The notes beneath the pieces were generated by a model. That model ran no database searches, was not told the DNA's origin, and saw only the letters and a list, made by a program, of their open reading frames with translations. Source: JAICJR01 sp036494715 (lineage in GTDB: Bacteria; Actinomycetota; Thermoleophilia; Solirubrobacterales; Thermoleophilaceae). From it: a stretch of DNA of 64,000 bases. Positions 1 to 8,774 of the stretch are shown one piece after another (within the stretch, counting starts at the first letter, position 1; every line of letters starts with the position of its first letter). The translations under genes and the position numbers were made by a program. The stretch is taken from NCBI GenBank assembly GCA_036494715.1, contig DASXNY010000166.1, positions 5,941 through 69,940 on the forward strand, written 5' to 3'.

Positions 1-284
1 TCCATCGAGCGCATGCAGGCGAGCGGAGCGGAGCCGGTGTACGGGATGCCGAGAATCTCGAGCAGCTCCTGCACCGTGCCGTCCTCGCCGCCGACGCCGT
101 GCAGCACCACGAACGCCGCCTCCGGCGCCTCGGCCCGCAGCCGCTCCACGAGATCCGAGCCAACGTCGATCGGCACCACCTGATGCCCCAGCCGTTCGAG
201 CGCATCCTCAACCCGCGCCGCGGACCGCAACGACACCTGCCGCTCCAGAGAGCTGCCGCCCTTGAGAACGGCGATCCGGCCCAC
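1..284 (-). CDS. ddl: D-alanine--D-alanine ligase, N-terminal part (cut by window edge)
   Basis: Only the first 94 codons are inside the window. The translation starts VGRIAVLKGGSSLERQVSLR and continues through a Rossmann-like segment to VLHGVGGEDGTVQELLEI and GIPYTGS, which is the N-terminal ATP-grasp pre-domain of Ddl (family knowledge: the LHG..GEDG and Y(T/S)GS motifs bind D-alanine). Ddl joins two D-Ala for peptidoglycan precursors in the cytoplasm. The GTG start shares one base with the TAG stop of the upstream aminotransferase (TAGTG), so the two are probably co-transcribed and translationally coupled. The catalytic ATP-binding part lies outside the window. Confidence 0.88.
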   Translation of the reverse strand, partial: MGRIAVLKGGSSLERQVSLRSAARVEDALERLGHQVVPIDVGSDLVERLRAEAPEAAFVVLHGVGGEDGTVQELLEILGIPYTGSAPLACMRSM

Positions 285-1714
285 TACCCAGAAGCCTTCC
301 GGCGCTCGGACATACGCAGCACCTGCGCGCCCTCACCCGACGAGTCGGGCTGACGCGCTGCGGACTGCGGACTGCGGACTGCGGACTCGGCACCTGTGAG
401 CGTCCCGTACAGAGCCACAAGCTCTTCCAGCACCTTCCCAATGCGTCGGACGCCCTCGCGAATCGTGTCCGCATCCGAGATCGAGAAGTTCAGCCGCATC
501 GAGTTGCGGCCGCGCCCGTCGAGATAAGCCTGCTCGCCGGGGACGAACGCCACGTTGTCGCGCAGGCAGCGCGCGAGCAGATCGGTGGTGTCGATGAAGT
601 CCGGCAGCGTCGCCCAGATGAACAGCCCGCCCCCGGGGCGCGTCCACTCGGCCTGCGGCGGGAAGTGCTCGGCCAGCGCGTCGAGCATCGTGTCGCGGCG
701 GTCGCGGTAGATCTGCGTGAGCGAGTCGACGTAGTCGCGCCAGCGCACCTCGCTGAAGTACGCCTGCACCATCAGCTGCGACAGCGTCGAGCTGCAGAGG
801 TCGGCGCCCGCTTTGCCCTGGTTGATCTTGTCGAGCACCGGCGGCGGCGCCACCACCCAGCCGAGCCGGATCCCGGGCGAGAGAATCTTCGAGAACGTGC
901 CCAGGTACATCACGAACACGCCGCCGTCGAGCGAGTGCAGCGACGGCACCGGTTCGCCCTCGTAGCGCAGGAGGCTGTACGGGTTGTCCTCGAGCACCAA
1001 CAGCTCGCGCTCATGCGCGACCTCCACGAGCCGCATGCGCCGCTCGAGCGACATCGTCACGCCCGCGGGGTTCTGGAAGTTGGGGATCGTGTAGATGAAC
1101 TTGGGCTTGCGCTGCTCGCGGTCGAGGCGCTCGAGCGCCTCCTCGAGCAGGTCGATGCGCATGCCGTCGTCGTCCATCTCGATCTGCACGACGTCCGCCT
1201 GGTACGAGGAGAACGTCGGCACGGCGCCCGGGTAGGTCGGCGCCTCCGCCACGACGACGTCGCCCGGATCGATCAGCGTCTTCGTCACCAGGTCGATGCC
1301 CTGCTGACCGCCGGTCGTGATCACCATGTCGTCGATGTCCACGGGCGTGCCGTCGGCCTGCATCACCTCGGCGATGCACTGCTTGGTCTCGACGAGTCCC
1401 TCGGTCGGCCCGTACTGCAACGCCTTGGCGCAGGACTCGTGCGCGATGCGCGCGGCCACCGCCGCGAAGGTGTCCGGCGGGAACGTGCTCGTGTCCGGCA
1501 GGCCGCCCGCGAACGAGATCACCTCGGGGCGAGCCGTGATCGCCATCAGGTCGCGCATCGCGGATGACTTCATCACCCTGGTTCGGGTGGCGAACAGGCC
1601 GGCGTAGCGCTCGAGATCGCGGGAGGTGGAGCGCGTCGGCTCGATGTGCCGACGTTCGCCGCCGATCCCTTTGCCCCTCCCCGCGCCGCCGCTTGGGTGG
1701 TCCTCTATCGTCAT
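284..1714 (-). CDS. PLP-dependent aminotransferase, 2-aminoadipate/MocR-type class I fold without HTH
   Basis: The 476-residue protein is a fold-type I aminotransferase. Visible motifs are ISFAGGLPDTSTFP near residue 70, TTGGQQGIDL, PNFQNPAGVTM and the PLP-lysine segment GTFSKILSPGIRLGW. This resembles the LysN/AadAT and MocR catalytic domain group, but there is no N-terminal GntR helix-turn-helix. The likely reaction is 2-oxo-acid/amino-acid transamination; the substrate cannot be read from sequence. The ATG start at 1714 gives a non-conserved leader of about 45 residues, so a later start is possible. The last 35 or so residues run through a tandem heptamer repeat and look like an appended tail. 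It overlaps ddl by one base. Confidence 0.85.
   Translation of the reverse strand: MTIEDHPSGGAGRGKGIGGERRHIEPTRSTSRDLERYAGLFATRTRVMKSSAMRDLMAITARPEVISFAGGLPDTSTFPPDTFAAVAARIAHESCAKALQYGPTEGLVETKQCIAEVMQADGTPVDIDDMVITTGGQQGIDLVTKTLIDPGDVVVAEAPTYPGAVPTFSSYQADVVQIEMDDDGMRIDLLEEALERLDREQRKPKFIYTIPNFQNPAGVTMSLERRMRLVEVAHERELLVLEDNPYSLLRYEGEPVPSLHSLDGGVFVMYLGTFSKILSPGIRLGWVVAPPPVLDKINQGKAGADLCSSTLSQLMVQAYFSEVRWRDYVDSLTQIYRDRRDTMLDALAEHFPPQAEWTRPGGGLFIWATLPDFIDTTDLLARCLRDNVAFVPGEQAYLDGRGRNSMRLNFSISDADTIREGVRRIGKVLEELVALYGTLTGAESAVRSPQSAARQPDSSGEGAQVLRMSERRKASG
358..387. repeat. Tandem 7-bp repeat (CTGCGGA family), about 4 copies
   Basis: CTG followed by three perfect CGGACTG units and a partial fourth. 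It lies inside the 3' end of the aminotransferase gene, where it encodes part of a low-complexity C-terminal tail. A degenerate array of the same heptamer occurs at 18543-18570. Confidence 0.85.
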
Positions 1715-1740
1715 GGCCGCTTCACCGGAGCGTACCGACC

Positions 1741-2328
1741 ATGAGCCTCATCTTCGACATCGGCCAGGGCGCCGGGCTCAGCAGCTCGAGCGGCATCCGG
1801 CCGTTCCTGCCGCCGCTCCTCGCCGGCGCCCTCGCGCGCGGGAACGTCGGCCTCGACTTCGGCGGCACGAGCTACGCGTTCCTCGAGAGCCCGTGGTGGC
1901 TCGTGCTGATGTTCGCGCTCGCGGTCGTCTCGTATCTGATCGAGCGCAGGCGCCCGGGCGTGGTCGCCTCGCGCCAGTTCGAGCTCGTGCTCGCGCTGCT
2001 CGGCATCGCCTTCGGCGCGCTGCTGTTCGCCGGCTCGCTGGCCGACACGGGGCACAAGAGCTGGCCTGGGCTGCTCGCCGGCGCGGCCTGCGCGCTGCTC
2101 GGTTTCGCGGCGGTGATCGGGCTGCTGCGGCGCACCCGGCGCCGGCTCGATGCGTCCGCCGCCTCGTTCCTGACCGCATACGCCGATCTGATCTCGCTGG
2201 CGCTCGCGGGTCTCGCCATCCTGTTCCCGCCGATCTCGTTCGTGGCCCTGGCGGGCTTCGTGCTGCTCCTGCTCAGCGGGCAACGCGCTGGCGGCCAGAA
2301 GTACGAGGGCCTGCGCATCCTGCGGTAG
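1741..2328 (+). CDS. DUF4126 family membrane protein
   Basis: This 195-residue protein begins MSLIFDIGQGAGLSSSSGIR and fits the DUF4126 family (N-terminal GxGLSxxxGlRpflPll pattern and several hydrophobic helices at roughly residues 50-70, 80-98, 110-128 and 158-180). The biochemical function of the family is unknown. The ATG at 1741 gives the family-like N-terminus. Its TAG stop shares a base with the GTG start of the phosphodiesterase (TAGTG), so it heads an operon with the next three genes. It is divergent from the aminotransferase across a 26-bp gap. Confidence 0.8.
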   Translation: MSLIFDIGQGAGLSSSSGIRPFLPPLLAGALARGNVGLDFGGTSYAFLESPWWLVLMFALAVVSYLIERRRPGVVASRQFELVLALLGIAFGALLFAGSLADTGHKSWPGLLAGAACALLGFAAVIGLLRRTRRRLDASAASFLTAYADLISLALAGLAILFPPISFVALAGFVLLLLSGQRAGGQKYEGLRILR

Positions 2329-3788
2329 TGCCGAAGAAGCTAATCCTCGCGGTCATCGACTCGCTCAAGCCGGAGCTGCTCGACCGCGCCATGGCGGAGG
2401 GCCGGGCGCCCGCGCTCAAGGCCATCGTCGAGCGCGGCACCTACGTGCGCGAGTGCGTGTCCTCGTATCCGTCCGTCACGCCGGTGGCCTCGTCGACGAT
2501 CGCCACCGGCAGCGGGCCCGACCGGCACCGCATCCCGTCGATGAACTGGTACCACCGCGGCGAGCAGCGCTACGTCGAGTACGGCTCGTCGTTCCAGGCG
2601 AGCCGCGCGTTCGGCATCCGCCGCTCGCTCTACGACACGGTCTACAACATGAACATGGCCCACCTGAGCCGGGCCACGCCGACCGTCTACGAGTCGCTCG
2701 AGGACGCCGGGCTCAGGACCGCCTGCACCACGTTCCTGATCTACCGCGGGCGCACACGGCACAAGCTGGCCGAGGAGGGTGTCTACCCGGCGATCGCGCG
2801 CGCGGCCACCTTCACGCACGCGGTCTACGGCCCCACCGAGTTCTTCTACGCGGACCTGTTCCAGTCGCGCAAGACGGGTTGCACCTCGATGCTCGGCAAG
2901 CCCGGGCAGCGCGACCGGCACACCGGCTGCGTGGGCGCCTACCTGGTGGAGCACGGGCTGTTCGACTTCATGCTCTTCTCGCTGCCCGACAACGACTCCT
3001 ACTCGCACAAGCACGGGCCGTACGCGCAGGTGCAGTCGATCGCGGGTGCCGACCGCGCGCTCGAGCGCATCATGCATGTGGCGGGCGGGCCCGACGCCTT
3101 CCTCGACGAGTACGCGGTGATCGTCATGTCGGACCACTCGCAGACGAGCGTCGAGGACCGCGTCAACCTCGCCACCGCGCTGCCGAGCTGGCGCGTGCTC
3201 ACCCCTGCCGATCCGCTCGCGGACACGGCGGAGCTTGCGGTGTCGCCCGCCGCGCGCTCGGCGATGGTCTACGTGCTCGATCCGGAGCGGCGCGAGAAGG
3301 CGGCGCCGCGCGTCGCGCGCGACCTGCGGGCGGTCGACGGACTCGACCTGATCGTGTGGCGCGAGGGCGAGGAGGCGGTGCTGTGGAGCGAGCGCGGCGA
3401 GCTGCGCTTTGCTCCCGGCGGTGAGCTGGAGGACGACCGCGGGCGCAAGTGGAGCGTCGAGGGCGAGCCGAACGCGCTCGATCTGGTCATCGGTGACGGC
3501 CGCGTTACGAGCGCGATCTACCCCGATCCTATGAGCCGCCTTTGGTCTTCCTTAACTTGCGCTAACTCCGGCGATGTACTCATTTCCGCCATGCCCGGGT
3601 ACGAGTTCGTAGACTGGGGCGGCACGGATCACGTGGGTGGTGGAAGCCACGGGTCGCTCCACCGAGGCGACTCACTGGGTGTCCTCATCTTCGCCGGGAC
3701 CGAGTCCGGAGCCAATCAGCCGCCACAGTGGTCGATTGAGGATGTGACCCCGATGGTGCTCGACCACTTCCAGGTAGCGACCGAATGA
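2328..3788 (+). CDS. Alkaline-phosphatase superfamily phosphodiesterase / nucleotide pyrophosphatase
   Basis: The 486-residue protein has the ENPP-type layout: first metal Asp in LILAVIDSLKPE (D11), the nucleophile region SYPSVTPVASSTIATG (T51), then NDSYSHKHG, VIVMSDHSQT and GGGSHGSLHRGD, which supply the remaining Asp/His ligands of the two metal ions. It should hydrolyse phosphodiester or pyrophosphate bonds; the natural substrate is unknown. No signal peptide is visible, unlike many secreted ENPPs. The GTG start overlaps the DUF4126 stop, and its TGA overlaps the ATG of the GtrA gene (ATGA). Operon context with GtrA and a GT87 enzyme suggests, weakly, a role in lipid-linked sugar turnover. 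Confidence 0.85.
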   Translation: MPKKLILAVIDSLKPELLDRAMAEGRAPALKAIVERGTYVRECVSSYPSVTPVASSTIATGSGPDRHRIPSMNWYHRGEQRYVEYGSSFQASRAFGIRRSLYDTVYNMNMAHLSRATPTVYESLEDAGLRTACTTFLIYRGRTRHKLAEEGVYPAIARAATFTHAVYGPTEFFYADLFQSRKTGCTSMLGKPGQRDRHTGCVGAYLVEHGLFDFMLFSLPDNDSYSHKHGPYAQVQSIAGADRALERIMHVAGGPDAFLDEYAVIVMSDHSQTSVEDRVNLATALPSWRVLTPADPLADTAELAVSPAARSAMVYVLDPERREKAAPRVARDLRAVDGLDLIVWREGEEAVLWSERGELRFAPGGELEDDRGRKWSVEGEPNALDLVIGDGRVTSAIYPDPMSRLWSSLTCANSGDVLISAMPGYEFVDWGGTDHVGGGSHGSLHRGDSLGVLIFAGTESGANQPPQWSIEDVTPMVLDHFQVATE

Positions 3789-4243
3789 ACGTCACCGAAG
3801 AGACACTGGCCCCTCAACCCCGCGTGCACACGCGCGTCTTCGACGGCCTGCGGCGGACCCACAACTGGGTGCAGCTCGTCAAGTTCCTCTGCGTCGGCGG
3901 CACGGGCTATGCCCTCAACCTCGCCGTCTTCACGCTGCTGGCGGTCGCGCTCGACGTCAACCACCTCGTTGCCGCCACTGTGGCGTTTATCGTCGCCGTG
4001 TTGAACAACTTCTGGCTCAACCGCCACTGGACGTTCGGTGCGGCAGATGGTCATGCCGGCTTCCAGGCGGCCCGTTTCTTCACGGTGAGCGTGGTGGCTT
4101 TCCTGTTCTCGCTCGGCGTGCTCGAGCTGCTCGTCAGCGTGGCGGGCACGCCGAAGGTGCTGGCGCAGGCGATCTCGCTGGCGCTCGCGACGCCGCTGAA
4201 CTTTCTCGGGAACAAGATGTGGAGCTTCGGCCAAGGCCGCTGA
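3785..4243 (+). CDS. GtrA family membrane protein (polyprenyl-phosphate sugar flippase type)
   Basis: The 152-residue protein has four predicted transmembrane helices (about residues 30-50, 58-78, 95-115 and 122-140) and GtrA/DPMS_TM hallmarks: QLVKFLCVGGTGYALNL near the N-terminus and NNFWLNRHWTFG in the middle. GtrA proteins are thought to help move or anchor polyprenyl-phosphate-linked sugars across the membrane for a partner glycosyltransferase. The likely partner is the GT87-type enzyme that starts inside its 3' end (25-bp overlap). Its own start overlaps the upstream stop as ATGA. Confidence 0.9.
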   Translation: MNVTEETLAPQPRVHTRVFDGLRRTHNWVQLVKFLCVGGTGYALNLAVFTLLAVALDVNHLVAATVAFIVAVLNNFWLNRHWTFGAADGHAGFQAARFFTVSVVAFLFSLGVLELLVSVAGTPKVLAQAISLALATPLNFLGNKMWSFGQGR

Positions 4244-5979
4244 GCCGAGGTCGACTTGCAGCGTTCGCGGCGGTAGCCGCGCTCATCGCGCTCGGCGCGT
4301 GCCCGTCGGCTCACGCCACGACCACCACCGGCAAGTCGGCGTTCCCCGCTCTCACACCGATCCCCACGCAGGGCGACACCTCGCCCAAGGGCTACCGCCT
4401 CACGTCGCTGCAGGCGATCGACATCGCGCAGCGCGAGCCCAAGATCAGGGCCGAGATCCGGCGCCACCCGCACATGACCGTGCAGGCGTACACGGAGAAC
4501 GCCGGACGCTGGCAGATCAGCTGGTTCCAGGGCGGCAAGGAGATGGCCCAGGTGATCGTGGACGATCGCTTCGGCGCCGTCACCGAGGCCTGGACCGGCT
4601 ACCAGGTTGCGTGGCGGATGGCGCGCGGCTATCCCGGCGCCTTCGGGCGCGCGTTCAACGCGATCTACATCTGGCTGCCGCTCGGGCTCCTGTTCCTGCT
4701 GCCGTTCATCGACCCGCGGCGGCCCTTCCGGCTCTTGCACCTCGACCTGCTCGTGCTCGTCGGCTTCGTCGTCTCGCACCTGTTCTTCGAGCAGGGCAAC
4801 ATCGGCGTCTCGGTGCCGCTCGTCTATCCGGTGCTCGGCTACCTGTTCGTGCGCATGCTGCTGGCCGGCTTCCGCAAGCGCCGCGGCCCGCCGCGGGGCA
4901 AGCTCGTCCCGTTCGTCCCGATCTGGGTGCTGGCGATCGCCATCGTCGGCCTCGTGGGCTTTCGCGTCGCGCTCAACATGGCCAACTCGAACGTCGTCGA
5001 CGTCGGCTACTCGGGCGTGATCGGCGCCGACCGGATCGTGCACGGCCAGCCGCTGTACAGCGGTCAGTTCCCCTCGGACAACGAGCACGGCGACACCTAC
5101 GGGCCGGTCAACTACATCGCCTACATCCCGTTCGAGCGGATCTGGCCTTGGAGTGGCACCTGGAACGACCTGCCGGCGGCGCACGCGGCGGCGATCACGT
5201 TCGACCTGCTCACGCTGCTCGGGCTGTTCCTGCTCGGCAGGCGCTTGCGCGCCGGGCCCGCCGGGCGGGAGCTCGGGATCGTGCTCGCCTACGCCTGGGT
5301 GGCGTACCCCTACACGCTGTTCGCGCTCGCCAGCAACACCAACGACACGCTGGTGGCGATGTTTGCCGTCTACGCACTCTTGGCCATCGCCTCGCCGGTG
5401 GGTCGCGGCGTGCTCACAGGGCTCGGCGCCGCCTCCAAGTTCGTGTCGCTGGCGCTGGCGCCGCTGTTCGCGCGCGGCACCGGCAAGCTCTTCAGGCGCG
5501 GCACGCTCGAGGCCGGGTTGGCGATCGCGGCGGTGTTCGTCGTGGCGTTCGCGTTCTTCATCCCGAGCGACGGGATCTCGGCGCTCTACCACCGGACGCT
5601 CGGCTACCAGATCACGCGCCCGTCGCCGTTCAGCGTCTGGGGCCAGGTCGGCTCGCTCAACTGGCTGCACACGGTGGTGAAGGTGATCGCCGTCGGGCTC
5701 GCGCTGATCGTCGCGTTCGTGCCGCGGCGGCGCGACCCGGTCACGATTGCGGCGCTCGGCGCGGCGATCCTGGTGGCGTTCCAGCTGGCCGCCGGCCACT
5801 GGTTCTACCTCTACATCGTCTGGTTCGCGCCCTTCGCGCTGATCGCCCTGTTCGCGCCGTACGTGCCGGCTACCGAGCCGGAAGCAGAATCTGCTCAATC
5901 GAACGGGCTAGCCCGCCTTCGCCGGCCTCGATCGCCACTCCCATCACCCACGGGTCTTCGTCAGAGGTCTCGAACTTGA
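4219..5979 (+). CDS. Multi-pass membrane glycosyltransferase (GT87/DUF2029-like) with N-terminal exported PepSY-like domain
   Basis: The 586-residue protein starts at a GTG inside the gtrA gene. Residues 8-33 look like a signal or anchor. Residues about 50-130 (YRLTSLQAIDIAQ, WQISWFQGGKEMAQV, DDRFGAVTEAWTG) resemble a PepSY-type alpha/beta module. From residue 145 on there are about 10 hydrophobic helices with the loop HGDTYGPVNYIAYIPFERIW, typical of GT-C polyprenyl-phosphate-sugar transferases. It probably moves sugar from a lipid carrier to an acceptor outside the membrane, together with GtrA. The last 35 residues are polar and lie in a 110-bp convergent overlap with the ymdB-like gene, so the natural end could be questioned. 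The PepSY call is from pattern only. Confidence 0.75.
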   Translation: MELRPRPLSRGRLAAFAAVAALIALGACPSAHATTTTGKSAFPALTPIPTQGDTSPKGYRLTSLQAIDIAQREPKIRAEIRRHPHMTVQAYTENAGRWQISWFQGGKEMAQVIVDDRFGAVTEAWTGYQVAWRMARGYPGAFGRAFNAIYIWLPLGLLFLLPFIDPRRPFRLLHLDLLVLVGFVVSHLFFEQGNIGVSVPLVYPVLGYLFVRMLLAGFRKRRGPPRGKLVPFVPIWVLAIAIVGLVGFRVALNMANSNVVDVGYSGVIGADRIVHGQPLYSGQFPSDNEHGDTYGPVNYIAYIPFERIWPWSGTWNDLPAAHAAAITFDLLTLLGLFLLGRRLRAGPAGRELGIVLAYAWVAYPYTLFALASNTNDTLVAMFAVYALLAIASPVGRGVLTGLGAASKFVSLALAPLFARGTGKLFRRGTLEAGLAIAAVFVVAFAFFIPSDGISALYHRTLGYQITRPSPFSVWGQVGSLNWLHTVVKVIAVGLALIVAFVPRRRDPVTIAALGAAILVAFQLAAGHWFYLYIVWFAPFALIALFAPYVPATEPEAESAQSNGLARLRRPRSPLPSPTGLRQRSRT

Positions 5980-6646
5980 CCGGCATCATCGTCTTGAAGC
6001 GCTCGAGCACCTGCTCGCGCTTCACTCCGATCACGCCGCCGCGCGGGCCGGTCATGCCGACGTCGCTGATGTAGGCGGTGCCGCCGGGCAGCACGCGGGC
6101 GTCGGCGGTCGGCACGTGCGTGTGCGTGCCCACGCAGGCGGTCACGCGGCCGTCGAGGTGCCAGCCCATCGCCACCTTCTCGCTCGTGGCTTCCGCGTGG
6201 AAGTCCACGAGGATCCAGTCCGCCTTGCCGCGCAGCTCCGCGATCAGTCCGTCCACCTCGCTGAACGGCGAGCGCGCAGCGTCGAGGAAGACCGTGCCGG
6301 AGAGATTCACGACGGCGAGCCTGCCGGCGTCGCTCTCGACCACCGTCATGCCGCGGCCGGGGTTGCCCTTCGGGTAGTTGGCCGGGCGCACGATGCGCTC
6401 CTCGCGGTCGAGGAACTCGTAGACGTCGCGCTGCTTGTAGGCGTGGTTGCCGAGCGTGATCGCGCTGATCCCGTCGGCCAGCCATTCGCGCGCGATCTTC
6501 TCGGTGATGCCCAGCCCGCCGGCGGCGTTCTCTCCGTTCACCACGAGGAAGTCGGGCTCGTAGCGGCTGCGCAGCTCGGGCATCACCGCCTCGAGCGCGC
6601 GCCGGCCCGTACCGCCGACGACATCGCCGATGAACACGAGCCGCAT
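5870..6646 (-). CDS. ymdB: TIGR00282/YmdB family metallophosphoesterase
   Basis: The 258-residue protein shows the YmdB pattern: MRLVFIGDVVGGTGRRAL, NGENAAGGLGIT, TLGNHAYK, ILVDFHAEATSEK and VGTHTHVPTAD. These carry the Asp/Asn/His/Glu ligands of a dinuclear metal centre. Characterised members hydrolyse 2',3'- or 3',5'-cyclic nucleotides; in Bacillus YmdB affects biofilm and RNA turnover. The ATG at 6646 matches the usual N-terminus. It is convergent with and overlaps the GT87 gene by 110 bp, and is divergent from the ABC ATPase gene, leaving about 40 bp for promoters. In many Gram-positives ymdB sits next to rny; no rny is visible here. Confidence 0.9.
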   Translation of the reverse strand: MRLVFIGDVVGGTGRRALEAVMPELRSRYEPDFLVVNGENAAGGLGITEKIAREWLADGISAITLGNHAYKQRDVYEFLDREERIVRPANYPKGNPGRGMTVVESDAGRLAVVNLSGTVFLDAARSPFSEVDGLIAELRGKADWILVDFHAEATSEKVAMGWHLDGRVTACVGTHTHVPTADARVLPGGTAYISDVGMTGPRGGVIGVKREQVLERFKTMMPVKFETSDEDPWVMGVAIEAGEGGLARSIEQILLPAR

Positions 6647-6675
6647 GACTGCGATTCTGCCAGGGCCCGCTCCAC

Positions 6676-6681
6676 TACCGT
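6676..6681 (+). promoter_or_regulatory. Putative -10 box (TACCGT) of the ABC exporter operon
   Basis: TACCGT lies 7 bp before the ATG of the ABC ATPase gene, which has no Shine-Dalgarno in between. This fits a leaderless or near-leaderless transcript. No convincing -35 is seen. Confidence 0.35.
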
Positions 6682-6688
6682 TGAGCCG

Positions 6689-7432
6689 ATGCAGGAACCG
6701 GCCCAGGCGCCGCCCGCGGGGGCGGCCGAGCGGGGACTCGTCCTCGAGGCGCGCGACATCGTCAAGCGCTTCGGCCAACGCGAGGCGCTCAAGGGCGTGT
6801 CGCTCGAGGCGACCCGCGGTGAGCTCGTCGCGATCATCGGCCCGAACGGCGCGGGCAAGACCACGCTCCTCTCGATCCTCGCCGGGATCCAGCGCGCCGA
6901 CGGCGGCAGCGTGAGCCGCACGCCGGGCGAGGTGGGCTGGGTGCCCCAGCAGGCGGCCGTCTACGGCAAGCTCACCGTGGCCGAGAACCTGCGCCTCTTC
7001 GCCCGCCTCGAGAAGTGCGCGGACGTGGAAAGCGTGGTCGAGCGGATGCTCGCCCAGACCGGCCTCGAGGAGCGCAGCGACGATCCGGTCGCCCAGCTCT
7101 CCGGCGGCAACAAGCAGCGCGTGAACATCGCGATCGGCCTGCTGGCGGCGCCCGAGGTGCTGCTGCTCGACGAGCCGAGCGCGGCGCTCGACCCGCGCCA
7201 GCGCGAGCGCCTCTGGGAGTTCATCGGCGCGCTGGCCGCCGAGGGCACGACCGTCATCTACTCCACCCACAACGTGCAGGAGGCCGAGCGCTACGCCGCG
7301 CAGGTGGTCGTGCTGGCCGACGGCGAGCGGCTGTTCGCGGGGTCGCCGCGCGAGCTCGAGCGCATCGTCGGCGCCATCGACCTCGACTTCGAGGCGGCCT
7401 TCGTGGCCTTCCTCCGCCAGCACGGTCACTGA
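6689..7432 (+). CDS. ABC transporter ATP-binding protein
   Basis: The 247-residue ATPase has Walker A GPNGAGKTTL (about residue 53), a Q-loop region VGWVPQQ, signature LSGGNKQRV, Walker B VLLLDEPSAALDP and the switch His in YSTHNVQEAE. It energises export or import by the permease encoded 4 bp downstream, at the inner face of the membrane. The ATG at 6689 directly precedes the family-like start. The GNKQR signature is common in ABC-2 exporters of drugs, antibiotics or sodium (NatA-like). The substrate is not evident. Confidence 0.92.
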   Translation: MQEPAQAPPAGAAERGLVLEARDIVKRFGQREALKGVSLEATRGELVAIIGPNGAGKTTLLSILAGIQRADGGSVSRTPGEVGWVPQQAAVYGKLTVAENLRLFARLEKCADVESVVERMLAQTGLEERSDDPVAQLSGGNKQRVNIAIGLLAAPEVLLLDEPSAALDPRQRERLWEFIGALAAEGTTVIYSTHNVQEAERYAAQVVVLADGERLFAGSPRELERIVGAIDLDFEAAFVAFLRQHGH

Positions 7433-7436
7433 CGCG

Positions 7437-8774
7437 ATGCGCTGGCTCTTGCTCAAGGACCTGAAGATCCTCAAGCGCTCGCCTCTGCTCGTGGCGCTGC
7501 TCGTGCTCTACCCGATCATCATCGCGGTGCTGATCGGCTTCGCGATCTCGCGCGGGCCGGAGAAGCCCCGCGTGGCGTTTCTCAACGAGGTGCCGCCCTC
7601 GGCCAGCGTGCTCGAACTGAACGGCCAGAAGATCGACGTCTCGCAGTACGGCAGGGAGATCTTCAGCCGCATCGACCCGGTCAACGTGAAGAGCGAGAAC
7701 GAGGCGATCGCCAAGGTCAAGTCAGGCGACGTGCTCGCCGCCCTGATCATCCCCGCGGACCTCACGCAGAAGCTCGAGGCGGGCACCGGCCCGGCCAGCG
7801 TGAGGGTCTATTACAACGCCGAGGACCCGGTCAAGGCCCGCTTCGTGCAGGACACGATCAAGGCGGAGGTACAGGACGCCAATACGGCGCTCAGCAGGCA
7901 GTTCACGAAGGTCGCGCTCAACTATCTGGACCTGATCTCCAAGGGCGGCAACATCTCGATCTTCGGCAAGAGCTTCGACGTGCTCGGCCTGCAGAAGTCG
8001 CAGGCGATCGTCCAGGCCGCGCAGGCCTCGCTCCCGGCGGGCTCGCCGCTGCGCGACAGCCTGGGCCAGGTGGCCAACTTCGCACGCCTGGCGCGCGACA
8101 ACCTCGACCTCTCGAACGGCGTGCTCGAGGCGGTGGGCACGCCGATCCGCGCGGACCAGACGATCCTCAACGGCGGCAGGACGCCGCTCGACACCTTCGC
8201 CGTGGCCATCGCCGTGACGATCTCACTGATGTTCGTCACGCTCCTGCTCGCCTCCGGCATCCTCGCTCTCGAGCGCGAGGAGAACGCCTTTTTGCGGCTC
8301 GTCCGCGGGCTCGTGTCGCGGACCGGGCTGCTCGTCGAGAAGGTCGGGCTCGCGGCGATCTGCGCGATCCTCGTGTCGCTGCTGATGCTCGCGGGCATCG
8401 GCCTGTTCGTGTCGCTCGAGTGGGGCCGTTTCCCGCTCTGGCTCGTGGCGCTCGTGCTCGGCGGCCTCGGCTTCGGCGCGATGGGCGTGGCGATCGGCGG
8501 CATCACGCGCGAGGTGCGCGCGGCCTCGCTGCTCGCGTTCATGCTGTCGCTGCCGATGGCCTTCCTCGCGCTCGTGCCGTCGGGCGCCGTGTCGTCGGGG
8601 CTCTACGACGTGATCAAGGTCGTGTCCGCGCTGTTCCCCTTCAAGCCCACGCTCGATGCGCTCAACTCGGCGCTCAACAAGACCGGCAGCATTGGGCTGC
8701 CGCTCCTGCACCTGGCAATCCTCACGCTCGCGTTCGGCGTGATCGCGCGCCTGTCGCTGCAGCGCTTCGCCTGA
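7437..8774 (+). CDS. ABC-2 type transporter permease
   Basis: The 445-residue membrane protein has one N-terminal helix (about residues 16-38), a long extracytoplasmic region (about 40-240) and five or six C-terminal helices (about 250-440). This is the ABC2_membrane_3 layout, as in NatB or YhaP-like exporters. It follows the ATPase gene by 4 bp and is surely co-transcribed. It ends at TGA directly against the stop of the convergent Lrp gene. The transported compound is unknown; the large external domain suggests export of lipid-like or peptide cargo (inference). Confidence 0.88.
   Translation: MRWLLLKDLKILKRSPLLVALLVLYPIIIAVLIGFAISRGPEKPRVAFLNEVPPSASVLELNGQKIDVSQYGREIFSRIDPVNVKSENEAIAKVKSGDVLAALIIPADLTQKLEAGTGPASVRVYYNAEDPVKARFVQDTIKAEVQDANTALSRQFTKVALNYLDLISKGGNISIFGKSFDVLGLQKSQAIVQAAQASLPAGSPLRDSLGQVANFARLARDNLDLSNGVLEAVGTPIRADQTILNGGRTPLDTFAVAIAVTISLMFVTLLLASGILALEREENAFLRLVRGLVSRTGLLVEKVGLAAICAILVSLLMLAGIGLFVSLEWGRFPLWLVALVLGGLGFGAMGVAIGGITREVRAASLLAFMLSLPMAFLALVPSGAVSSGLYDVIKVVSALFPFKPTLDALNSALNKTGSIGLPLLHLAILTLAFGVIARLSLQRFA

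Noticed and set aside
4051..5898. Long open frame on the minus strand (615 codons) opposite the GT87 gene
   Set aside because: Its translation is dominated by Arg, Glu, Asp and Gln, typical of an antisense shadow in high-GC DNA, and it contradicts a clear membrane protein on the plus strand.
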